Assembly (NCBI GenBank): GCA_008123405.1 | Contig: VSSA01000018.1 | Location: 23,808 to 87,807 of the forward strand | DNA: 64,000 nucleotides | DNA from: Nocardioides sp. BGMRC 2183 | GTDB lineage: Bacteria; Actinomycetota; Actinomycetes; Propionibacteriales; Nocardioidaceae | Direction of reading: 5' to 3' | Shown here: positions 53,255 to 60,835 of the stretch, piece by piece | Numbering within the stretch: the stretch's first letter is position 1 | Layout: every line of letters begins with the position of its first letter | Made by a program: the position numbers and the translations under genes | Notes under the pieces: model-generated | Told to the model about the DNA's origin: nothing | Database searches by the model: none | What the model saw: the letters and a program-made list of their open reading frames with translations, nothing else

Positions 53255-53412
53255 GCCTCAATCCACCGATTCTCGACGGCCGAGCGCCCCCAGATGGGGC
53301 GCTGGCGGCGTTGCCGACGCTCAACGGTGCAACCAGACCGCCCTCGCGCCGGCGCCTTGCCATCACATCCATCTGGTGACGCTCAACTCGCCGACAATCG
53401 GTGGATTGAGGC
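53255..53412. repeat. 158-bp hairpin element with conserved core (copy 3, inverted)
   Basis: Perfect 17-bp outer arms GCCTCAATCCACCGATT (53255-53271) and complement (53396-53412); inner arms GAGCGCCCCCAGATGG (53282-53297) and CCATCTGGTGACGCTC (53369-53384, two mismatches); core on the minus strand 53359-53310, CAAGGCGCCGGC...GTCGGCAAC. The element begins at the base next to the TGA of the LLM gene (53413) and ends 46 bases before the ALDH start. Confidence 0.8.
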
Positions 53413-54462
53413 TCAGGCGAACGCGGGCATCACCTGGTCGTGGACGAGCTGGAGCTGGGTGTTGATGTCGGGCACCCCCTCGAGCTCGCGGCCCATCAGG
53501 GCCTTGACCAGGGCGGCGTCGGTGATCGCCAGGATCATGTGGTTCACCCCCGACGGTTCCACCTCGCTCTTGATCTTGTCGACACACTCCTCCGGCGTGC
53601 CGGCGATGGAGAGCCGCTCGGCGAGTTCGGGCGAGGTGAGCTCGATGCCACGCGCCATGTCGCCGGCGCCGATCGCCTCGATGATCGGGGCGACCTCCTC
53701 GGGCTCCACGCCGTTGCGGCGCAGTTGCTCGTGCGGCATGGAGGACGCATAGAGCCCGACCATGGAGCGGGCGGCGTCCTTGGCCACCGCCGAGTCCTCG
53801 GCGACCGAGAAGACGACCCAGGAGCCGAGGTCGAGATCCTCGACGTTCTTACCGGCCCGCTCGGCCCCGATCCGGCAGTTCTCCACCATGTAGTCATACG
53901 CCGAGCGTGTGTAGGACAGCGCGTGGTGGCAGCCGTCGGAGAACTCCGCCGCGGCCTGGAACGACTTCGGTCCGCGCATCGCGCCCATCTTCACCGGCAG
54001 GTGGTCCTGCACCGGTCGCGCGAACGTGAACAGCCCGTTGTACTTGAAGAACTCGCCCTCGAAGGTGATCACCCCGTCGTCGAGCAGGGTCCGGATGACC
54101 TGCACGGACTCCTTGACCCGGGAGAGTGGCTTCGTCTTCGCCCAGTCGATGTTGTACTGCGCGAGCAGCCCGAAGTTGCCGCTAGAGACCGCGACCTCGG
54201 CGCGACCACCGGTGAGCTCGTCGAGGGTGGCCGCAGCCTGCGCGATCAACGTGGGCTCGCGCAGGCAGACCCCGGAGATGCTCGGTCCGAGCCGGATCCG
54301 GGTCGTGTCGGCGGCCGCGGCGGCGAACAACAACCACAGGTCCTTGTGCCAGGTCTCGTCGGCGGCGTAGACCGCGTAGAAGCCGAGCTCGTCGGCCTTC
54401 TTGATCGACGCCAGGGACTCACTCAGCGGATAGTCCGGGAGCATTGCGTAGCTGAACTTCAT
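53413..54462 (-). CDS. LLM-class flavin-dependent oxidoreductase
   Basis: 349 residues from ATG 54462 with TTGGAGG upstream. Luciferase-like barrel of the methylene-H4MPT-reductase/F420 type: ESLASIKKADELGFYAVYAA, TRIRLGPSISGVCLREPTLI, GGRAEVAVSSGNFGLL, and LPVKMGAMRGPKSFQAAAEF near the C-terminal side. It may reduce or oxygenate the pathway substrate with F420H2 or FMNH2. It follows the APC permease by 32 bases and probably shares the operon promoter at 59207-59235. Confidence 0.85.
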   Translation of the reverse strand: MKFSYAMLPDYPLSESLASIKKADELGFYAVYAADETWHKDLWLLFAAAAADTTRIRLGPSISGVCLREPTLIAQAAATLDELTGGRAEVAVSSGNFGLLAQYNIDWAKTKPLSRVKESVQVIRTLLDDGVITFEGEFFKYNGLFTFARPVQDHLPVKMGAMRGPKSFQAAAEFSDGCHHALSYTRSAYDYMVENCRIGAERAGKNVEDLDLGSWVVFSVAEDSAVAKDAARSMVGLYASSMPHEQLRRNGVEPEEVAPIIEAIGAGDMARGIELTSPELAERLSIAGTPEECVDKIKSEVEPSGVNHMILAITDAALVKALMGRELEGVPDINTQLQLVHDQVMPAFA

Positions 54463-54494
54463 CGTTGCCTCCAAGTGGTGGTCACTCTTCGTTC

Positions 54495-56012
54495 TCACTG
54501 ACGATGGCGTCCGGGGTGCATCACGTCGCCGGAGACCGCGTCACCGGAGATCGCGTCACTGTTCTCATACGGGCGCCACCCGAGCATGTAGACCAGGCCG
54601 ACCGCGATGCCGGCGGCCGCCGAGAGCGCGACCAGCCAGTTGTCGTACCAAGGCGCCTCCGGCGTCCGTGGCCAGGCCATGTTGATCATCGCGAGCACGC
54701 CGTAGCCGAGCGCCGCGACATTGACCGCCATCCCCCATCGCCCGAGCGTGAACGCGCCACTCGGCTGCCAGCCCCGCAGGCGCGCCCGCAAGGCGGCGAG
54801 CGTGACCATGTGGAAGCCGAGATAGATGCCCAGCGTGGCGAAGGAGATGATCGAGGTGAGGGCCTTCTCCGAGAAGACCGAGCCGAGCACGATCAGCGCC
54901 GGCACCGCGGCGCCCACCAGCATCGCGTACGGCGGCACGTGCCGGTGCGGCAGGAAGTGCCGAAACAGCCGGGACCCCATGATCATGTCGTCGCGGGCGT
55001 AGGAGTAGAGCAGTCGACTCGCCGCCGCCATCAGGCTGAGCGCGCAGGAGAGGAACGACAGCATCACGATCGCCAGCACGAACTTCGTGCCGGTCTCGCC
55101 GAAGGCGCTGTGCAGGATGGTGGTGACCGGGTCGGCGTCCTCGCCGCTGATCACCGCGGCGTAGTCCTTCACCGCCAGCAGCAGCGAGAGACAGACGAAG
55201 ATCGCCGCGGCGCCGCCGACGTAGATCGTCATCCGCATCGCCTTGGGGATCTGACGGCTGGCGTTGGGGACCTCCTCGGCGACGTCGCCGCAGGCCTCGA
55301 ACCCGTAGTACTGGTAGATGCCGATCAAGGCGGCAGCGACGAAGGCCGCGAAGTAGCTCCCGTCGCCGGCGACGTCGGCGGTGTCGAAGAGCACCGAGAG
55401 ATTGTGATAGCGCTCGGTGAGCAGCAGCCACGTGCCGACCGCCAGCGCGCCGAGCAGCTCGGCGCTGAAACCGATGATCGCCGCGAGCGCCAGCCACTTG
55501 GTGCCCATCAGGTTGATACAGAGGGCGAGGAACAAGATGATCAGCGCGCAGATGACGGTCGATGAGGTCCCGGCCTCGAACCCGAGCAGCTGAGCGAGGA
55601 ACGGTCCGGACCCGTAGACGACGCCGGCGATGGTCGTCAGCAGCGCGACCAGGTAGACCCATCCGGTCATCCAGGCCCAGCGGCGTCCCCACAGTCGCCG
55701 CGCCCAGGGGTAGACGCCACCGGCGACCGGGAACTGGGAGACCACTTCACCGAAGACCAGTGCGACCAGCAGCTGCCCCAGCCCGACGATGACCAGCCAC
55801 CAGATCATCGGCGGCCCGCCGGTCATCAACGCGACGGCGAACAGCGTGTAGATGCCGACCACCGGCGAGAGGTAGGTGAACCCGAGCGCGAAGTTGGCCC
55901 ACGGGCTCATGTCGCGCTTGAACTCGGAGGTGTAGCCGAGTGACGCCAGCCGGGCAGCGTCCTCGTCGTGCTCGTGATGGTGGTGGCTGCCGGCCTGCGT
56001 CTGGTCGGTCAT
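54495..56012 (-). CDS. APC-family amino acid/amine permease
   Basis: 505 residues from ATG 56012 (ATGA overlap). About twelve helices after a cytoplasmic His-rich start (GSHHHHEHDEDAARLASLGY). FALGFTYLSPVVGIYTLFAV, LVFGEVVSQFPVAGGVYPWA and IYQYYGFEACGDVAEEVPNA are APC-superfamily hallmarks, nearest to GABA/choline/polyamine-type carriers. It is the only transporter in the locus, so it likely imports the substrate degraded by the oxidases. The His-rich stretch might bind metal; unproven. Confidence 0.88.
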   Translation of the reverse strand: MTDQTQAGSHHHHEHDEDAARLASLGYTSEFKRDMSPWANFALGFTYLSPVVGIYTLFAVALMTGGPPMIWWLVIVGLGQLLVALVFGEVVSQFPVAGGVYPWARRLWGRRWAWMTGWVYLVALLTTIAGVVYGSGPFLAQLLGFEAGTSSTVICALIILFLALCINLMGTKWLALAAIIGFSAELLGALAVGTWLLLTERYHNLSVLFDTADVAGDGSYFAAFVAAALIGIYQYYGFEACGDVAEEVPNASRQIPKAMRMTIYVGGAAAIFVCLSLLLAVKDYAAVISGEDADPVTTILHSAFGETGTKFVLAIVMLSFLSCALSLMAAASRLLYSYARDDMIMGSRLFRHFLPHRHVPPYAMLVGAAVPALIVLGSVFSEKALTSIISFATLGIYLGFHMVTLAALRARLRGWQPSGAFTLGRWGMAVNVAALGYGVLAMINMAWPRTPEAPWYDNWLVALSAAAGIAVGLVYMLGWRPYENSDAISGDAVSGDVMHPGRHRQ

Positions 56013-56305
56013 GCCTGTGGTTCCTCGGCCTCGACCTCGGCCAACAGCTCCGAGCCGGTGACCACGCGCTCGGCGAAGTGCCGGTGCATCCACGCGAGGT
56101 GGTCGCCGCGGCTGTTCATGATGCGGAGGCTGTCCCAGTTGGGGAACTGCTGCTGCAGCACCCAACGCTCCATCAGCCGTGGGTCGACCTCGAAGACATG
56201 CTCGAACGTCGTGATGGCCACGTCCGAGACACGCTCGGGGTCGGGCGGCGCGTGCTGCTCGTCGTACCGATAGCCGACCGGGCGGCCGTTCTCTGCGGTG
56301 CTCAT
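56009..56305 (-). CDS. small protein of unknown function in the catabolic operon
   Basis: 98 residues, overlapping both neighbours by 4 bp, so it is almost certainly a real, co-translated gene. Sequence: VSDVAITTFEHVFEVDPRLM, ERWVLQQQFPNWDSLRIMNS, RGDHLAWMHRHFAERVV. Soluble, no signal, mixed acidic/aromatic. I do not recognise a family. Its place between a FAD oxidase and the permease suggests an accessory subunit or regulator of the oxidase. Confidence 0.75.
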   Translation of the reverse strand: MSTAENGRPVGYRYDEQHAPPDPERVSDVAITTFEHVFEVDPRLMERWVLQQQFPNWDSLRIMNSRGDHLAWMHRHFAERVVTGSELLAEVEAEEPQA

Positions 56306-57813
56306 GCGGGATCCTCGGTGTCGTAGGCCCGGTCGAGGAGGTACTTGCCGGGGTTCATGATGTTGTTCGGGTCCAACGCCCGCTTCACCTCGAGCATCAC
56401 GTCGAAGCCGCGGCCCAGCTCGTCCGGCACCAGGTCGACCTCGCCCTCGCGGCAGGAGCCGTGGCAGGCGCTGATCGAGCCCTGGTGGGAGATCGCCACG
56501 GCCGCGATCTCACGCTTGGCCTGCACCCACAGCTCCCACGCCCGGTCGTCGAGCTGCTGCTCCCAGATGCCGACGTCGATCTCGGTCAGGTAGTCCACGC
56601 CGGTGTCGGCGGAGGTGTAGGCGAACATCCCCCAGTCGTCGAAGACATCGGTCTTGCGACGCAGGTCGGCGACGATCTCGTGCCAGGCCTTCGTCACCGA
56701 CGGCAGCCGCGTGTAGTTGACCGCCGCGTCCTCGCAGTGCCAGCTCATCGGCACCACCTGGCCGTCCTTCGTGCGGCCGTGCAAGGGCGTGGCATAGCGG
56801 TCGTGCCGGGCCGCCCAGTCGCCCTCGGAGATCTCGTCGCCCAGATAGCGTGCGTTGTGCTCCTTGGCGATCCGGAACAGCCGCTTTCCGGCCGGACGCA
56901 CCTCGTCCTCGTAGCCGTACATCACCGCACACACCAGGGCACGCACGTCGTTGGGCTGCGGGATGTAGGCCTCGTCGTCGCGCCGCAGGTAGGCGACCTT
57001 CCACTCGTCGAAGAGCACCGCGCCGGCGAACGTGGCCACGCCCGCCCGGGCCAGGGCGCCGACACACGCGTAGGCGTCGTCGTAGTTGTCGAACGCCCAG
57101 AACGGCGAGAGCTCGGCCTCGGGTTTCGGGTAGAGCTTGAGGGTCGCCTCGGTGGCGATGCCGAGGGTGCCCTGGTGGCCCATGAAGAGGTGCTTGAGCT
57201 GATAGCCGCTGGAGGACTTGCTGATCTTGCGCCCGATGCCGTCACCGACGTGCATCACCTCGCCGGTGGGCAGCACCAGGTCGAAGCTCAGCACCAGGTC
57301 GCGGGTGTGCCCGTAGCGGGACCCGATCAGCGACCACCCGCTGGTACCGATCCGGCCACCCACCAGGGAGCACGGGTACGACGCCGGGTCGTCGGGGTAG
57401 AACAGGCCGTGCTTGCCGAGCTCCTCGTTGAGCTTGAGCATGCTGATGCCGGTGCCGACGGTGGCCGTGCGGTTGTCCAGGTCGATCTCCCAGATCTTGT
57501 TCATCCGCTTCACGTCCACGACGATCCCGCCGCGCAGCGGCACCGCGCCGTCGGTGAGGCCGGTGCCACCGTCGCGGGGGACGATCGGGATGCGCAGCTC
57601 GTTCGCGATCCGTACGACGTCGGCGACCTGCTCGGTGGTGGTCGGCAGCACCGCCAGGTCCGGCACCCGCTCGGCCCAGCGGTGCACCGGGAACGGCGCC
57701 GGCACCCGAGCCCGGTTGTAGCGGTCGGTCTTGGAGGTCAGGATCTGGTCCTCGCGCAGCACGGTGCGCAACGCGGTGACCAGGTCCTCGACCCGCTCGG
57801 GCGCGATGGTCAC
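56302..57813 (-). CDS. FAD-linked oxidase (GlcD / VAO-type)
   Basis: 503 residues, ATGA overlaps both upstream and downstream. PCMH FAD-binding domain: DLAVLPTTTEQVADVVRIAN, PIVPRDGGTGLTDGAVPLRG, VGGRIGTSGWSLIGSRYGHT and GYQLKHLFMGHQGTLGIATE; C-terminal FAD-oxidase domain ending HQGSISACHGSCREG and DPNNIMNPGKYL. The family oxidises 2-hydroxy acids, lactate or phenolic side chains. The partner Fe-S protein upstream suggests a membrane-linked GlcD/GlcF-like dehydrogenase and not an oxygen-using oxidase. Confidence 0.88.
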   Translation of the reverse strand: MTIAPERVEDLVTALRTVLREDQILTSKTDRYNRARVPAPFPVHRWAERVPDLAVLPTTTEQVADVVRIANELRIPIVPRDGGTGLTDGAVPLRGGIVVDVKRMNKIWEIDLDNRTATVGTGISMLKLNEELGKHGLFYPDDPASYPCSLVGGRIGTSGWSLIGSRYGHTRDLVLSFDLVLPTGEVMHVGDGIGRKISKSSSGYQLKHLFMGHQGTLGIATEATLKLYPKPEAELSPFWAFDNYDDAYACVGALARAGVATFAGAVLFDEWKVAYLRRDDEAYIPQPNDVRALVCAVMYGYEDEVRPAGKRLFRIAKEHNARYLGDEISEGDWAARHDRYATPLHGRTKDGQVVPMSWHCEDAAVNYTRLPSVTKAWHEIVADLRRKTDVFDDWGMFAYTSADTGVDYLTEIDVGIWEQQLDDRAWELWVQAKREIAAVAISHQGSISACHGSCREGEVDLVPDELGRGFDVMLEVKRALDPNNIMNPGKYLLDRAYDTEDPA

Positions 57814-59153
57814 GACGCACCGCCGTTCGTGGTGCCACCCACGTCGATCCCGAGCGAGGTCGCGAGCAGCTCATGGATGTCGACCACGTCGATCTGCTCG
57901 GCCTCGCCAGCAGCAGTCAAGGGTCGCTCCGACCAGGGACAGGCACTGACCAGGGTGTCGACATCGAGCGCCGCGGCCTTCTGCAGCCGGTTGGCCGAGA
58001 TCGCCGCGGTCAGCTCCGGCTTCTCCACCGGCAGTCCTCCACCCCCGCCGGAGCAGTACGACCACTGGGTGACCCGGTCGACGTCCTCGAAGTCCAGACC
58101 TGGGATCGCCCGCAGGATCTCCCGCGGCTCCTGCCAGATCCCCTTGCGCTTGTTGAGCCGACAGGGGTCGTGGTAGGTGATCCGCCGCTCGACCGCCACC
58201 GACGGCGTCAGCCTCCCTTCGCGGATCAGCTCGGCGAAGAGCTCGACGACGAGGACGACCTCGATGTCGTACTCCTCGCCGAAGTACTTCGGATAGTCCT
58301 CGGTGAAGGAGATGTAGTCGTGCGGGTCGAGCACGAGGACCCGCTTCGTGCCGGTGGAGCGCCAGTTGTCCAGGTTGTGCCGGGCGAACCGCCGCGCCTG
58401 CTCGTCGTACCCCATCTCGGCAGCAGGCCCGCCGCAACACCACTGCTCCCCCATCAGGCCGAACTCGTAGCCGGCCAGCTGCAGGATCTGCGCGACGGCG
58501 CGGGGCACGGAGGTGCGGTAGAACGCCGCCTCACAGTCGACGAAGAGCACCGTCTCGCCGCCGATCGGAAGATCCAGGCCTTCCGACCAGTCGCGCACGT
58601 GCTCCTGGCTGACCGGCACCTCGCCGAGCACCGGCTCGTGGGTGCGCTCGTCGGTGCGCGCGTTCCACATCTGCCAGCCGGGTTGGTGGATGCCTTGGTC
58701 GACCGCGAGCGCCCGCACCGCCTTGACCACGTCGACGGTGCGTGTCCGGAAGCGGTAGAAGTCGCCGGTGAACAGCGTGTTGGGACAGCGCAGCTCGCAG
58801 GCGCCGCACTGGGTGCAGTTGACGTAGTCGGAGGCGATGTCGGCGACGTCGAGCTCGCCCCGCTCCATCGCGACCACGTTGGCGTGGAACGCCGTCGGCG
58901 TCCACGACTCGTTGCGGGTCACCTGCATCACCGGGCAGACCTCGCGACAGAACTTGTGACCGGATGAGAAGCAGTTGTACGACGCGTTGCGCCACTGCGC
59001 CGCGAAGGCTTCGCTCGGAGTGGCGTCGTCGGCCAGCGGCAACAACGGCCGGACGATCTCCTCGGTGTCGGCCGCGATCCCCTCGGGATGGTCGTGCATC
59101 CCGGGCGTGAAGGGCTGAGCGAGCGCATCCTGCGGCTTGTCGACCTGTGTCAT
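57810..59153 (-). CDS. [4Fe-4S] protein with CCG domains (GlcF/LutA-like)
   Basis: 447 residues from ATG 59153, GGAGG upstream. Two ferredoxin-type Cys groups, FSSGHKFCREVCPVMQ and NCTQCGACELRCPNTLF, then two CCG domains: QWCCGGPAAEMGYDEQARRF and YHDPCRLNKRKGIWQEP with SYCSGGGGGLPVEKPEL, which hold the heterodisulfide-reductase-like cluster. It would take electrons from the FAD oxidase and pass them to the quinone pool. First gene of the minus-strand catabolic operon. Confidence 0.88.
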   Translation of the reverse strand: MTQVDKPQDALAQPFTPGMHDHPEGIAADTEEIVRPLLPLADDATPSEAFAAQWRNASYNCFSSGHKFCREVCPVMQVTRNESWTPTAFHANVVAMERGELDVADIASDYVNCTQCGACELRCPNTLFTGDFYRFRTRTVDVVKAVRALAVDQGIHQPGWQMWNARTDERTHEPVLGEVPVSQEHVRDWSEGLDLPIGGETVLFVDCEAAFYRTSVPRAVAQILQLAGYEFGLMGEQWCCGGPAAEMGYDEQARRFARHNLDNWRSTGTKRVLVLDPHDYISFTEDYPKYFGEEYDIEVVLVVELFAELIREGRLTPSVAVERRITYHDPCRLNKRKGIWQEPREILRAIPGLDFEDVDRVTQWSYCSGGGGGLPVEKPELTAAISANRLQKAAALDVDTLVSACPWSERPLTAAGEAEQIDVVDIHELLATSLGIDVGGTTNGGAS

Positions 59154-59206
59154 CGATGCCTCCAGAGTGGGCAGATGAGTGAGTGAGATCACATCGGGTG
59201 TCCGTA

Positions 59207-59235
59207 AACCTATGGTGGTGAATGTTTTCTGGCAA
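59207..59235 (-). promoter_or_regulatory. promoter of the minus-strand catabolic operon
   Basis: Minus strand TTGCCA (59235-59230), 17 bases, TAGGTT (59212-59207). Start near 59200, leaving a leader of about 47 bases. The adjoining AT-rich bases (TGGTGGTGAATGTTTTC on plus) are a plausible binding region for the divergent GntR regulator, but I see no textbook TGGTnnnACCA operator. Confidence 0.55.
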
Positions 59236-59307
59236 GGCAGGTACGGCTAAGAGATCGGCCGGATGGGCGTGCGGGGCTCGGTAGCATGCCGACGGAGGTG
59301 ACGCGGG

Positions 59308-60075
59308 GTGCGAGTGCTCTCGGGCGATGCGCGGACGGCACTGTTCGCGCCGCTGGACGACGGCTGGGGGCGCAGTGAAGCCGTGGCCCGCCGGCTCGGC
59401 GGAGCGATCGCACTCGGGTTGATCGAGGACGGGGAGCAGCTGCCGCCGGAACAGGAGCTCGCGACCTCCCTCAACGTCTCCACGCTGACCCTGCGCGAGG
59501 CACTGGCCGACCTGCGCAGCAAGGGGCTGGTCGAGACCAGACGCGGGCGGACCGGCGGCAGCTTCGTGCGGGTCTCCGAATCGGCGCTCGCCGGACTCTC
59601 CCGCGCACGACTCGCTCAGGTGGGCGTCAGCGATCTGCGCGAGCTGGGCGACCTGCACGCGACGATCGCCGGCTCGGCCGCCCGACTCGCCGCCGAGCGA
59701 GCCTCCCCCACCGAGATCGGTCGACTGCGCGACCTGGCGCGCCGGTTGGCATCGGTGCGGAACGAGTCCGAGCTGCGTCGGGTCGACGGCCGGTTCCTGA
59801 TCGAGCTCGCGGCCTCTGCTCAGTCGGTGCGTCTCACGATGCTCGAGATCGAGTTGCAGGGCGAGATGGCACAACTCGCCTGGTTGCGGCCCCGTCACCG
59901 GCCCGAAGAGCTCTCGGCGCTCCGGCTCGCGGTCGCTGAAGCGGTCGCGCGCCGCCGCGCCACCAGGGCCCGACGACTGGTCGAGGACGAGGTGGCCGCC
60001 ACCACCCGGCTGCTGATCGACGACCACATCGCCCTGACGCTCACCCCTGTCGACCGCGGTGAGGCCGATGGCTGA
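59308..60075 (+). CDS. GntR/FadR-family regulator
   Basis: 255 residues from GTG 59308. Winged helix: RLGGAIALGLIEDGEQLPPE, LATSLNVSTLTLREALADLR, KGLVETRRGRTGGSFVRV; C-terminal FCD-type helical domain. Divergent from the catabolic operon and 8 bp overlapped by a Cache-domain gene, so the locus is probably GntR-controlled, with the Cache protein helping to sense the substrate. Confidence 0.88.
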   Translation: MRVLSGDARTALFAPLDDGWGRSEAVARRLGGAIALGLIEDGEQLPPEQELATSLNVSTLTLREALADLRSKGLVETRRGRTGGSFVRVSESALAGLSRARLAQVGVSDLRELGDLHATIAGSAARLAAERASPTEIGRLRDLARRLASVRNESELRRVDGRFLIELAASAQSVRLTMLEIELQGEMAQLAWLRPRHRPEELSALRLAVAEAVARRRATRARRLVEDEVAATTRLLIDDHIALTLTPVDRGEADG

Positions 60076-60778
60076 GGCTCGCACCACTGCGCTGGACCTC
60101 GTCGTCGGCGAGGTGATCGAGAGTGTCTTCGACACGGTCGAGGACATCCTCCGCGAAGCCCTGCATCGGCACCGACGCCACGGCGCGGCCGGCGGACTCA
60201 CCGAGGACGACGTACGCGCGATGGTGCCCGGGCTGCACGCCCGGCTGCGCGAGCCGGGCCAGCTCGCCGTCGGCATGGGGCTGATCCTCGAACCCGGTCT
60301 GCTGCCGTCCCAACCCCTGTGCCTCGAGTGGTGGCAACAGGCGGCCGGCAGCGAGGAGCCGGTGCGGCTCGAGGTCGACCTGCACCCCGACAGCCTGGAC
60401 TTCTACGACTATGCCGCCACCGACTGGTTCGCCATTCCGCGACGGACCCATCGACGCCACGTCGTCGGCCCCTATGTCGATGTCCACGGCACCGACCGCT
60501 ACCTCCTCACCCTCACCATGCCGATCGAGGCCGACGGCGTGTTCCTCGGCGTGGCCGGCGCGGATGTGCCGCTCACCCGGTTCGAGAGTGTGGTGCTCGG
60601 CTGCCTGGGCAGCGCGGTGGAGGCGGTGCTCACCAACGGCGAGGGCCGTGTGGTGCTCTCCACGTCCAGCCGGTGGATCACCGGCTCCCTCGTCTCTCGC
60701 GACGAGCGCCGCCGATCCCGTTCCCTGCCGAACCTGCCGTGGGCGATCTACGAGCCGGTGGGCTCGAGTCCGGACTGA
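60068..60778 (+). CDS. stand-alone Cache-like sensor domain protein
   Basis: 236 residues from ATG 60068 (GTG 60059 also in frame). LRLEVDLHPDSLDFYDYAATDW analogue: LDFYDYAATDWFAIPRRTHR, HVVGPYVDVHGTDRYLLTLT, MPIEADGVFLGVAGADVPLT match Cache/PDC sensor domains, which bind amino acids, amines and carboxylates. It lacks the usual membrane segments or output domain, so it acts as a soluble cytoplasmic binder. It overlaps the GntR gene by 8 bases, suggesting a co-made pair. Confidence 0.7.
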   Translation: MAEARTTALDLVVGEVIESVFDTVEDILREALHRHRRHGAAGGLTEDDVRAMVPGLHARLREPGQLAVGMGLILEPGLLPSQPLCLEWWQQAAGSEEPVRLEVDLHPDSLDFYDYAATDWFAIPRRTHRRHVVGPYVDVHGTDRYLLTLTMPIEADGVFLGVAGADVPLTRFESVVLGCLGSAVEAVLTNGEGRVVLSTSSRWITGSLVSRDERRRSRSLPNLPWAIYEPVGSSPD

Positions 60779-60835
60779 GCGGTCGGGAGGGTTGAATCGG
60801 CACGTGCGTGGGGTTGACTGCGAGACACTGGCCGG

